NCBI RefSeq assembly: GCF_025502585.1
Contig: NZ_CP106679.1
Location: 3,131,501 to 3,195,500, forward strand
DNA: 64,000 nt
Direction of reading: 5' to 3'
Origin: Reichenbachiella agarivorans
GTDB taxonomy: Bacteria > Bacteroidota > Bacteroidia > Cytophagales > Cyclobacteriaceae
In this document: in pieces, positions 55,110 through 62,923 of the stretch
Numbering within the stretch: position 1 is the first letter of the stretch
Layout of the letters: the number at the start of each line of letters is the position of its first letter
Notes under the pieces: model-generated
The model's input: the letters and a program-made list of their open reading frames with translations, nothing else
What the model was told of the DNA's origin: nothing
Database searches by the model: none
Program-made: the position numbers and the translations under genes

Positions 55110-55598
55110 GTCTGAATTAGGATTGATATGATTAAAGGATAATAAGGTTATAAAGGAAGGATTTTGAAACACGAAGAATTAACGCATAAGATAATAGGCT
55201 GTGCAATGAAGGTGCATAGCACATTGGGTAATGGGTTTCAGGAGGTCATTTATCAGCGTGCTTTGGCTATTGAAATGGAGAATCAGGGTTTGGGTTATCA
55301 GCGGGAAATGCAAATGACCATTTTCTACGAAGGCATTGAGATTGGTACGCGTAGAGTCGATTTTTTCGTGGAAGACAACATCATGGTGGAGTTAAAAGCA
55401 TTGATAAAATTGGAGGAGGTGCACTTAGCACAAGCCATGAATTACTGTCATGCCTACAACCTGCCCATCGGACTCCTAATAAATTTTGGAGCAAAAAGCC
55501 TGGAGTTCAAGCGAGTTTATAATGTAAATCACCAGGAAAACGAAGCTTACAAGAAAGAAATCCTAAAATCATCCCATCCTAAAAATCCTAATTCAGAC
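55110..55598. mobile_element. GxxExxY element bounded by 15-bp terminal inverted repeats
   Basis: GTCTGAATTAGGATT at 55110-55124 is the exact reverse complement of AATCCTAATTCAGAC at 55584-55598. The arms continue as an imperfect inverted repeat for about 15 more bases (ATTAAAGGAT on the left against ATCCTAAAAT on the right). The 489-bp unit holds only the GxxExxY gene and sits exactly between hsdR and hsdS. No transposase is encoded, so any movement would need help from elsewhere. No clear target-site duplication is seen. Confidence 0.7.
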
Positions 55599-55604
55599 CA
55601 ATGA
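55164..55604 (+). CDS. GxxExxY protein (PDDEXK-like)
   Basis: A 146-residue protein with the naming motif GFQEVIY in LGNGFQEVIYQRAL and a nuclease-like core with RVDFFVEDNIMVELKA (Asp, then Glu-x-Lys). The family is predicted to share the PD-(D/E)xK fold but has no known function. The start is TTG 55164, supported by AAGGAAGG (55153-55160) as a ribosome-binding site; ATG 55205 would remove part of the fold. The last codons are formed by the right inverted repeat of the element, and the stop overlaps hsdS ATG by 4 bp. Confidence 0.85.
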   Translation: MKHEELTHKIIGCAMKVHSTLGNGFQEVIYQRALAIEMENQGLGYQREMQMTIFYEGIEIGTRRVDFFVEDNIMVELKALIKLEEVHLAQAMNYCHAYNLPIGLLINFGAKSLEFKRVYNVNHQENEAYKKEILKSSHPKNPNSDQ

Positions 55605-56974
55605 GTAAGGAGAAAAAATTAATACCAGCGTTGCGGTTTCCTGAGTTTGTGAAGGATGGGGAGTGGGGGGAGAATACTTTGGAGGAAGTTGCAACATTCA
55701 CAAAGGGTAAGGGCGTATCAAAAGCCGATATCGTTGTAAATGGAAAATTGCCTTGTATTAGATATGGTGAACTTTATACCCATTATAATGAAACAATAAG
55801 AGATATTAAGTCATATACCAATTTAGACGCCAAAGATTTAGTTTTAAGTGAAGGTAACGATGTGATTATTCCTGCATCTGGTGAAACTCAAATTGATATT
55901 GCAACTGCTTCTTGTGTTCTGGAAGCAGGAATTGCGCTCGGTGGTGATTTGAATATCATCAGAACAAAGATAAATGGGGTTTTTCTTGCCTACTATTTAA
56001 GTAATGCTAAGAAAAAAGATATTGCAACAATGGCTCAGGGGATTGCAGTTGTCCATCTATACCCGAATCAGCTAAAGACATTATTGATAAATATTCCCAA
56101 ACCCCAAGAACAACAAAAAATCGCCTCCTGTCTTTCTTCTTTAGATGAGCTGCTAGCTGCCCACAACGATAAGCTGGACGCCCTCAAAGACCACAAAAAA
56201 GGACTACTGCAAAACCTATTCCCGCAAATGTCTGAATTAGGATTTGCAAGATTAAAGGATGAAAGGATTTATGAAAATGAGGATCATACAATCTTAAAAT
56301 CTACAAATCCTAAAAATCATAATTCAGACAATATTCCCAACTATCGTTTTCCTGAGTTTGAGAAGGATGGGGATTGGGTGGAGACAAGACTTGATCAACA
56401 CATTGAAGTGGTCTCAGGGTATGCATTTAAAAGTGAATTTTTTTCAGAGAAAGGAAGAAAACTAGTAACTCCAAAAAACTTTACAAAGGAAGGGAAAGCA
56501 AGCTTTGATGAAAGAAATACGAAATACACAACTGAAGAGTTTGATTCCAAATACTTATGTGTGGCCGATGATCTTCTACTATTATTAACGGACTTAACTC
56601 CATCATGTGAGCTTCTTGGTAAACCTATTCTTTTGAAACAAGAAGATGGAGAGGTATTACTAAACCAGCGGATAGTAAAGGTAGGAATTAAGTCAAATCT
56701 TAATAAGAGATTTCTGTTACAATTTTTCCTAACTAATCACTTTCACAGGAGAGTAAAAAGCACCGCTTCGGGTACTACAGTTCGTCATAGTTCTAATAAA
56801 ATAATACTAGAAACAGATCTATTATTACCTGACAACCCTGCGGAACAGCAAAAGATAGCTTCCTGTCTTTCAGCAGTAGATGAACTTATCACTGCCCAAG
56901 CGGAGAAAATAGCGCAATTGCAATTGCATAAAAAGGGATTGATGCAGGGATTGTTTCCTAAGCTTAACAAGTAA
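55601..56974 (+). CDS. hsdS: type I restriction enzyme, S (specificity) subunit
   Basis: A 457-residue DNA-recognition subunit with two target-recognition halves. Both halves start alike (RFPEFVKDGEWGENTLEEV and RFPEFEKDGDWVETRLDQH) and end alike in a conserved helix (QQKIASCLSSLDELLAAH / QQKIASCLSAVDELITAQ, then HKKGLLQNLFP / HKKGLMQGLFP). Between them, residues about 210-243 are encoded by a 100-bp repeat element with its own inverted termini. This lies where spacer length sets the gap in the recognised site, so the insertion may have changed specificity (inference). The frame is intact. Confidence 0.95.
   Translation: MSKEKKLIPALRFPEFVKDGEWGENTLEEVATFTKGKGVSKADIVVNGKLPCIRYGELYTHYNETIRDIKSYTNLDAKDLVLSEGNDVIIPASGETQIDIATASCVLEAGIALGGDLNIIRTKINGVFLAYYLSNAKKKDIATMAQGIAVVHLYPNQLKTLLINIPKPQEQQKIASCLSSLDELLAAHNDKLDALKDHKKGLLQNLFPQMSELGFARLKDERIYENEDHTILKSTNPKNHNSDNIPNYRFPEFEKDGDWVETRLDQHIEVVSGYAFKSEFFSEKGRKLVTPKNFTKEGKASFDERNTKYTTEEFDSKYLCVADDLLLLLTDLTPSCELLGKPILLKQEDGEVLLNQRIVKVGIKSNLNKRFLLQFFLTNHFHRRVKSTASGTTVRHSSNKIILETDLLLPDNPAEQQKIASCLSAVDELITAQAEKIAQLQLHKKGLMQGLFPKLNK
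56230..56329. repeat. 100-bp MITE-like relative of the GxxExxY element, inside hsdS
   Basis: The left end GTCTGAATTAGGATT (56230-56244) is identical to that of the GxxExxY element, followed by a shared GATTAAAGGAT. The right end AATCATAATTCAGAC (56315-56329) matches the inverse at 14 of 15 positions, and the last 39 bases resemble the right end at 55560-55598. The interior gene is missing, so it is an internally deleted or minimal form. It is fully translated within hsdS. AAT lies on both sides, a possible 3-bp target duplication. Confidence 0.72.
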
Positions 56975-56977
56975 AAA

Positions 56978-57967
56978 ATGAGTGATTTAGTACCAAGTAG
57001 CCATTTTATACTCTACACTACCCCCAAAGGAGAAGTGCGGTTGAGCGTGCTTTTGGAAAATGAAACCATTTGGCTTACCCAGGAGCAAATGAGTACTTTG
57101 TTTGAGCGAGAGCGCAGTGTCATTACCAAGCACATCGGCAATGTGTTCAGTGAGGGTGAGCTCGAAGAAAAAAGCAATGTGCAAATTTTGCACATTAGTG
57201 GTTCTGATCGTCCCGTCAAGTGCTACAACCTGGATGTAATCATTTCGGTAGGCTACCGTGTGAAGTCGCAGAGAGGCACCCAATTCAGGATTTGGGCTAC
57301 TCAAAAATTAAAAGAGTATATCATCAAGGGATTCGTCATGGATGATGAACGCCTGAAACAAGGAGAAACTGTTTTTGGCAAAGATTATTTTAAAGAGTTA
57401 TTAGAGCGTGTTCGTTCCATTCGTGCTAGTGAGCGCAGGATTTACCAGCAGATTACGGACATTTTTGCAGAATGCAGCATCGATTACGACCCACAATCTG
57501 AGATCACCCACGGTTTTTATGCCATGGTGCAAAACAAATTTCATTTTGCCATCACAGGGCAGACCGCAGCAGAAATTGTTTGCAAAAATGCTGACGCTAC
57601 GAAGCAAAATATGGGCCTCACCACATGGAAAAATGCTCCAGTTGGCCGAATCCTAAAATCTGATGCCTCCATAGCCAAAAACTATTTGCAAGAAAAAGAA
57701 ATAAAACAACTGGAAAGAACGGTTTCGGGCTATTTCGACTATATCGAGAATTTGATAGAACGAGAAAACACGTTTACGATGACTGGTTTGGCAAACAGCG
57801 TAGATAAATTTTTGAATTTCAATGAATTCAAGGTTTTGGAAGGAAAAGGATCTATGTCCCATCAACAGGCTGTTGAAAAAGCAGGAAAGGAATATGAGCA
57901 ATTCAATAAGTCTCAAAAAATCATCTCTGATTTTGATAAAGAAATCAAGAAACTCAAAGGGAAATAA
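56978..57967 (+). CDS. RhuM family protein
   Basis: A 329-residue member of the virulence RhuM family. An N-terminal HTH-like part (ETIWLTQEQMSTLFERERSV, about residues 28-47) is followed by the family core: NLDVIISVGYRVKSQRGTQF, FRIWATQKLKEYIIKGF and FAITGQTAAEIVCKNAD. RhuM was named from a Salmonella pathogenicity island; the molecular role is unknown, but the genes often lie inside type I restriction loci. It starts 3 bp after hsdS stops and its stop is directly followed by hsdM ATG. Confidence 0.93.
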   Translation: MSDLVPSSHFILYTTPKGEVRLSVLLENETIWLTQEQMSTLFERERSVITKHIGNVFSEGELEEKSNVQILHISGSDRPVKCYNLDVIISVGYRVKSQRGTQFRIWATQKLKEYIIKGFVMDDERLKQGETVFGKDYFKELLERVRSIRASERRIYQQITDIFAECSIDYDPQSEITHGFYAMVQNKFHFAITGQTAAEIVCKNADATKQNMGLTTWKNAPVGRILKSDASIAKNYLQEKEIKQLERTVSGYFDYIENLIERENTFTMTGLANSVDKFLNFNEFKVLEGKGSMSHQQAVEKAGKEYEQFNKSQKIISDFDKEIKKLKGK

Positions 57968-59623
57968 ATGGCACAAAAAGAACAACACAAAAAACTAGGC
58001 GATACACTTTGGCGAATTGCAAATGATCTAAGAGGTGCCATGAATGCGGATGATTTCCGTGATTACATGCTTTCATTTTTATTTTTACGCTACCTATCGC
58101 ACAATTACGAAGAGTCCGCCAAAAAGGAGCTTGGGAAAGACTATCCCGAAAATACTCCAGAGGAGAAAAGAACGGACGGGTTTGTGCCACCACCACTTGA
58201 GAAATGGTATGAAACCAATGAGGGAGATGTTCCTGAATTTGAAAAGCAAATGCGCAGGAAAGTGCATTATGTGATCAAACCTACATATCTATGGAGTAAC
58301 ATCACAGAATTAGCACGTACTCATAACGCAGAACTGTTAGAAACGCTCGGAGAGGGCTTTCGACATATCGAAAACGAATCTTTTGAAAGCAGCTTTCAGG
58401 GCCTGTTCTCAGAGATCAACCTGAACTCTGAAAAACTCGGAAGAACACCTCAGGACAGAAACAAAAAGCTCTGTACCATCATCCAGAAAATCGCAGAAGG
58501 CATTGCTGATTTCTCTGCCGATACCGACACCCTGGGCGATGCGTATGAGTATTTAATCGGTCAGTTTGCAGCGGGTTCGGGCAAAAAGGCAGGGGAGTTT
58601 TATACGCCTCAACAAATCTCAACGATCCTTTCAGAGATTGTGACCTTAGACAGTCAAGACCCAGCCAACCCTACTGGGCCTAAAAAGAAATTCGACAAAA
58701 TATTGGATTTTGCCTGTGGTTCGGGTTCGTTGCTACTGAATGTCAGAAAGCGGATCAAAGACAATGACGGTACTGTAGGCAAAATTTATGGACAGGAAAA
58801 TAATATAACTACCTACAACCTGGCTCGAATGAACATGCTCTTGCATGGCATGAAAGACACAGAGTTTGAAATCTATCACGGCGACACTTTAAAAAACCAA
58901 TGGGGTATTCTAAACGAAATGAATCCCTCCAAGAAAACAGAATTTGATGCCATTGTAGCCAATCCACCTTTTAGTTTGCGATGGGAACCCAACGATACCA
59001 TGGCGGAAGATTTCCGATTCAAAAGCTATGGTTTAGCACCCAAGTCAGCGGCCGATTTTTCTTTCTTGTTACACGGTTTTCATTTCCTAAGTCAAGCAGG
59101 CACAATGGCCATCATTTTGCCACACGGAGTTTTATTCCGTGGAGGAGCAGAGGAGCGCATCCGCACCAAACTTCTGAAAGACAAAAACATTGATACCGTC
59201 ATTGGTTTGCCTGCTAATTTGTTTTACTCCACAGGCATTCCGGTTTGTATTCTCGTACTGAAGAAATGTAAAAAGCAAGATGATGTATTGTTCATCAATG
59301 CCAGTGAGCATTTTGAAAAGGATGGACGTTTGAATCGCTTGCGTGAAGGAGAAGATGATGAACCGAATGACATTCAAAGCATTGTAGAAACCTACAAATA
59401 CAGAAGGGAGGCAGAACGCTATTCTCGTCGAGTGTCCATGGAAGAAATCGAATCCAATGGCTACAACCTGAATATCTCAAGGTATGTGAGTACATCAGAA
59501 GACGAAATACAAATTGACTTAAAAGAGGTCAATGATAAATTGATAGACATAGAAAAGAAAATCAACAAAGCAAGAGACGAGCACAATGCATTTTTGAAGG
59601 AGTTGGGGTTGCCGAAGATATGA
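57968..59623 (+). CDS. hsdM: type I restriction enzyme, M (adenine methylase) subunit
   Basis: A 551-residue N6-adenine DNA methylase. The N-terminal HsdM helical domain spans residues about 5-150. The catalytic part has the S-adenosylmethionine motif DFACGSGSLLLN (Asp247 onward) and the active-site motif NPPF at 332-335. The C-terminal coiled coil (KEVNDKLIDIEKKINKARDE) contacts HsdS. With HsdS it protects the host DNA. Placed last in the locus, an unusual order, since hsdM more often precedes hsdS. No terminator is seen after it; the 22-bp repeat array begins 110 bp downstream. Confidence 0.96.
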   Translation: MAQKEQHKKLGDTLWRIANDLRGAMNADDFRDYMLSFLFLRYLSHNYEESAKKELGKDYPENTPEEKRTDGFVPPPLEKWYETNEGDVPEFEKQMRRKVHYVIKPTYLWSNITELARTHNAELLETLGEGFRHIENESFESSFQGLFSEINLNSEKLGRTPQDRNKKLCTIIQKIAEGIADFSADTDTLGDAYEYLIGQFAAGSGKKAGEFYTPQQISTILSEIVTLDSQDPANPTGPKKKFDKILDFACGSGSLLLNVRKRIKDNDGTVGKIYGQENNITTYNLARMNMLLHGMKDTEFEIYHGDTLKNQWGILNEMNPSKKTEFDAIVANPPFSLRWEPNDTMAEDFRFKSYGLAPKSAADFSFLLHGFHFLSQAGTMAIILPHGVLFRGGAEERIRTKLLKDKNIDTVIGLPANLFYSTGIPVCILVLKKCKKQDDVLFINASEHFEKDGRLNRLREGEDDEPNDIQSIVETYKYRREAERYSRRVSMEEIESNGYNLNISRYVSTSEDEIQIDLKEVNDKLIDIEKKINKARDEHNAFLKELGLPKI

Positions 59624-60450
59624 GATTCGGACAAACTAGAAGTCTGTATTCTAAAGATAAAACAGGTATTAAAGACTCACTGACATAGTACTGGCTAGTT
59701 GAGTATGAACCCCAAATTACCCTCTTCCAAAAACCCGCGCAGGTTTACTCCAAAACATAGTGTGGTTTGTGTGAAAGTCTGCTGTGGTTTGTGCGAAAGT
59801 CTGCCTAGGTTTGGGAGAAAACCTGCCTAGGTTTGTGAGAAAGTCTGCGCGGATTGAGAAAAAGTCTGCACGGGTTTGGGACAAAATCTGCGCGGATTTG
59901 AGAGAAAGTCTGCGCAGATTTGAAGCAAAGTCTGCACGGATTTGAGGCTAAGTCTGCGCAGACTTTGAGGGGTATGTAACTAGGCCCTTTTTGATGACTA
60001 ACCTACTTACTTAACTAATTGAATTACAGTTAGTTAAAGTCTTGAAGTGGAAATTTTACTAAGCACTTGATTTTTAACATATTTTGGCATTTTTTAGTGC
60101 GTTTTTGGAACGGAAATTGTTCTCCACAAAATGTCTTCAGACACATCGAAAAGGCCACTCGATAACCCCGTTTGTCTTCACTCAATTTGGTTAACAGTTC
60201 TGCTGTTTTCATCTCAAGTGTGGACAAGCACCCCGCTTTCGCAAGCACACGCACCGCACAGTCTCACTACGCATAGTTACGACCTAGCAAAGCACCCATT
60301 TGATGCAAGTATCAGTTATTACTTCGCAAAACTCCGACAGGCTTTGTCAGTTTTTGCAAGGTTGACCCTACGCAGAGTAGGAGTGTCCGTGGTACGTCTT
60401 GCCTGCGAAGCAAAGTTGAACTCATTTTTCACATTTTAAATTTTAAAATC
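59624..60450. other. 827-bp non-coding region between hsdM and the HU gene
   Basis: Left part: a 22-bp tandem array (59732-59969). Middle: a TTAACTAA/TTAGTTAA stem (60011-60037, 10 of 11 paired). Right part (about 60150-60430): GC-richer, structured sequence with a GCAAAACT/AGTTTTTGC hairpin (about 60327-60358) and a CCTAC/GTAGG hairpin (about 60367-60381). Two open frames cross it but read as low-quality protein. It may hold a non-coding RNA or a repeat unit; neither can be proved. Confidence 0.5.
59732..59969. repeat. array of about eleven 22-bp degenerate tandem repeats
   Basis: The CTG of the repeated core GTCTGCGCGGATTTGAGAGA recurs at 59779, 59801, 59823, 59845, 59866, 59888, 59910, 59932 and 59954: steps of 22 with one of 21. 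Two weaker copies precede them (about 59735 and 59757). Many units are near-palindromic; the last contains AAGTCTGCGCAGACTT, a perfect 16-bp palindrome. Variation is mostly in the four central bases and the 6-bp spacer. Confidence 0.85.
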
Positions 60451-60852
60451 ATGTCTATCATGTATAAAGCTGTACCTAAAGCACAACCGGGAGTGGTTGG
60501 CGGAGGTCAAATCAAGTATTACGCGAGCATCGTTCGTGAGCGCCCCGTGAGCATCCGAAAGATCGCTACGGAAATCTCCAAAATGACAAGTTTGCATACC
60601 ACCGATATATTTGGGGTGCTAGAGTCATTCTTGGATCGTTTGCACACCTATCTCGAAGAAGGCCGCATTGTGAAGCTTGGAGATGTGGGTAGTTTTTCAC
60701 CCGCTATTGCTAGCTATGCAGAGGATCTACTAGAGGATGTAGACAAAAGAACGATCAAAAGGCTCAAGGTCAATTTTCGACCAAGCATGGAGCTAAACGA
60801 GAGATTGTCAACTATAAAGTTTGTAAAACAGCAAGATGATCCGATTGAATAA
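60451..60852 (+). CDS. HU-family DNA-binding protein
   Basis: A 133-residue protein of the Bacteroidota HU-like group, larger than classical HU (90 residues). It has VSIRKIATEISKMTSLHTTD, VLESFLDRLHTYLEEGRIVK and GDVGSFSPAI, matching the HU dimer core, while the DNA-binding arm ends in VNFRPSMELNERL. Such proteins bend DNA and shape the nucleoid. The start may be ATG 60451 or 60460. It follows the long non-coding region with the 22-bp array, so binding to that array is possible but unproven. Confidence 0.88.
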   Translation: MSIMYKAVPKAQPGVVGGGQIKYYASIVRERPVSIRKIATEISKMTSLHTTDIFGVLESFLDRLHTYLEEGRIVKLGDVGSFSPAIASYAEDLLEDVDKRTIKRLKVNFRPSMELNERLSTIKFVKQQDDPIE

Positions 60853-61303
60853 GTGTTTGCAGCCTATGACCAGCGCGAGAGGCCTCATGGGGAAACAACG
60901 ATACCGTTTTGTAGAATGGTAATGGGTTGTTTTTCCGTGACGGTCTCTTTTTTTGGACAGTGGGTAGGCAATGAAACTGGTTTCGATTAATTCAACAGCG
61001 TATCTAGGTGTCTGGGGTCATTTTCGAGGCTCAACAATAGGGAAGAATCACATGATGGTAGGTGATGAAAAACGTTTCTATTTGACAGTATTCCCATATT
61101 TGATGATCACTTTCATCTCTACAGCAGTCGTCTAGCATAGCACCGTCAGTAGTGTAGCTTGTTCACTTACTATCCTCGGATATAGGGCATTATATTTTGA
61201 ATTTTATGTATTCTACTCAGTGTCAATGTGAATTGAGGCAAATCATAATTTTGAGATGCTAAATTTTTAGTTACTTTTGAAGAATTGAAATAACCAACTA
61301 ACA
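60853..61303. other. 451-bp intergenic region after the HU gene
   Basis: Contains a possible terminator for the HU gene: AAACAAC (60893-60899) pairs with GTTGTTT (60926-60932), with an inner TACC/GGTA pairing and T bases after. The rest (about 60960-61240) shows no gene, repeat or strong structure that I can identify. Confidence 0.4.
61250..61279 (+). promoter_or_regulatory. Bacteroidota-type promoter of the rhodanese gene
   Basis: TTTG at 61250-61253, 18 bp, TACTTTTG at 61272-61279. Both elements fit the consensus; spacing is one or two bases short. The gene starts 25 bp downstream. Confidence 0.55.
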
Positions 61304-61708
61304 ATGAAAACCATCTATACTATTTTTATAGCACTTCTATTTATGCTGTCCTGTGCTGGACACAAAGTAGAAACCATCTCAGCCAAAGAATTTCAGGAAA
61401 AATACAAAACTCAATCAGAAGCAGTACTCTTGGATCTTCGGACCAGCGAAGAAATCAGCGAAGGAATGATCGAAGGGGCAACTCAACTTGATTTTCACAA
61501 TCCCGAATTCAATGATGAGTTGCTTGAATTGGATAGGTCGAAGACCTATTTTGTGTATTGTGCTGCTGGTGGCAGAAGTGGTCGTACAGCCCAAATCATG
61601 AGAGAAAATGGCTTTACCTCTGTTTATGATCTGGATGGAGGCATCTCCAACTGGAAAGAATCGGGACTACCGGTGGTCATGAACATCAAGGATACAACAG
61701 GTAATTGA
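61304..61708 (+). CDS. rhodanese-domain lipoprotein
   Basis: A 134-residue secreted protein: lipoprotein signal MKTIYTIFIALLFMLSC (Cys lipidated), then a single rhodanese domain with VLLDLRTSEEISEGMIEGA and the active-site loop YCAAGGRSGRT, whose Cys accepts sulfur or redox equivalents. The family transfers sulfane sulfur or acts in sulfide and stress response. As a periplasmic lipoprotein it may work on cell-envelope sulfur or thiols (inference). Its last 23 bp overlap the convergent NamZ gene. Confidence 0.9.
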   Translation: MKTIYTIFIALLFMLSCAGHKVETISAKEFQEKYKTQSEAVLLDLRTSEEISEGMIEGATQLDFHNPEFNDELLELDRSKTYFVYCAAGGRSGRTAQIMRENGFTSVYDLDGGISNWKESGLPVVMNIKDTTGN

Positions 61709-62852
61709 GCCTTTTCGTCTTAAAGTCATCTAATTCTTTTGCCCAACTTTGCTTGATTTCAGACTCCGTTTGACCAGCTTTGATCTGTTCTTCTAGTTGA
61801 TTATTACCAGCAAGTTTGCTAAAAAATGAATTAAAAAAGCCTTCTGGGGTTTTTTGATACATGTCAATAAGGTAGCTCAGGTTGATGCTTGTTAATCTTG
61901 GGGCAGATCGTAAGTCTGTGCCGTAGCATATTGAATTTTCGTGGGGAGGATGCAAAGAATAGCCCGGCATGCTGACTGGTTGGAAACTAAAAGTCCCCAA
62001 ACTGCTGTCTCCAGGATATCCATATACCTGAAAGGGGTCAGGAGTTCCTCTGCCGAGACTGATTTTGGTACCTTCAAAAAGACAAAGACTAGGGTAGAGG
62101 TTGATTGCCTGGTCATTGGGTAGATTAGGAGAGGGAGCAATCGGTAGGCTGTATCCTAGGTCATGCGTCCAGTTTTGGAGAGGGATAATCTCGATATTGA
62201 GCGTTTTTTTCGTACTCAGCCATTGTTCCCCAAGGATCATTTGGGCAAGTTCTCCAGCTGTCATCCCATATACTATAGGAATCGGATGCATGCCCACGAA
62301 GGATTCAAATCCTGGTTGAAGCACTGGACCATCCACATAGTGCCCGTTGGGGTTGGGTCTGTCCAAGATGATGAATTGCACATCATTCTCAGCGCAGGCT
62401 TCCATCATATAGTGCATGCTACTGATGTAGGTGTAGAACCGAGCACCCACATCCTGTATGTCATAGATTACAGCGTCGAGTCCAGCGAGCTGTTCAGGAC
62501 TCGCTTTTTTGTTTTTGCCATAGAGAGAAATCACACGCAAACCTGTTTTTTCATCTCGGTCATCTTTGACCAGCTCGCCATTGCCTTGGTTGCCTCTGAA
62601 CCCATGCTCTGGAGCAAATATCTTTTCTACCCGAATGCCTAATGATAGGAGAGTATCCACAAGGTGAGTCTGGTTGACATAGGAGGTATGATTGACGAGC
62701 AATCCAACCTTCTTGTTCTGCAATAGGGGCAGGTACTTGTCAATTTGCTCAGCACCCAACACTATTTTGTCAGTCGATTTTTGCTGAGCGCTGCATGAGT
62801 TGAGAGGAAAGCACAGCAGAAAGAGCCCAATCATCAAATAGTATTTCTTCAT
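61686..62852 (-). CDS. NamZ-type exo-beta-N-acetylmuramidase lipoprotein (DUF1343)
   Basis: A 388-residue secreted protein. The lipoprotein signal MIGLFLLCFPLNSCSAQQ ends at Cys. The DUF1343/GH171 body has VGLLVNHTSYVNQTHLVDTL, FAPEHGFRGNQGNGE, VIYDIQDVGARFYTYISSMH and ILDRPNPNGHYVDGP, typical of NamZ, which removes terminal N-acetylmuramic acid from peptidoglycan fragments for recycling. I start at ATG 62852, as the 17 codons before it lack signal character. It is divergent from the permease at 62924. Confidence 0.92.
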   Translation of the reverse strand: MKKYYLMIGLFLLCFPLNSCSAQQKSTDKIVLGAEQIDKYLPLLQNKKVGLLVNHTSYVNQTHLVDTLLSLGIRVEKIFAPEHGFRGNQGNGELVKDDRDEKTGLRVISLYGKNKKASPEQLAGLDAVIYDIQDVGARFYTYISSMHYMMEACAENDVQFIILDRPNPNGHYVDGPVLQPGFESFVGMHPIPIVYGMTAGELAQMILGEQWLSTKKTLNIEIIPLQNWTHDLGYSLPIAPSPNLPNDQAINLYPSLCLFEGTKISLGRGTPDPFQVYGYPGDSSLGTFSFQPVSMPGYSLHPPHENSICYGTDLRSAPRLTSINLSYLIDMYQKTPEGFFNSFFSKLAGNNQLEEQIKAGQTESEIKQSWAKELDDFKTKRLNYLLYP

Positions 62853-62923
62853 ATTGTCATGTGCGTTCATACAAAATTGGCTTAATTTACGTCCCAACAT
62901 CAAAGTAGCAAGATTCTATCACA

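Noticed and set aside
59732-59969. CRISPR array
   Set aside because: The 22-bp units are contiguous with no unique spacers, and no cas gene is present.
60030-60254. 74-codon ORF on the minus strand
   Set aside because: It overlaps the same structured stretch and has no domain signature.
60131-60439. 102-codon ORF on the plus strand
   Set aside because: Residue composition and lack of any pattern suggest a chance frame across a structured non-coding stretch; kept as a region finding only.
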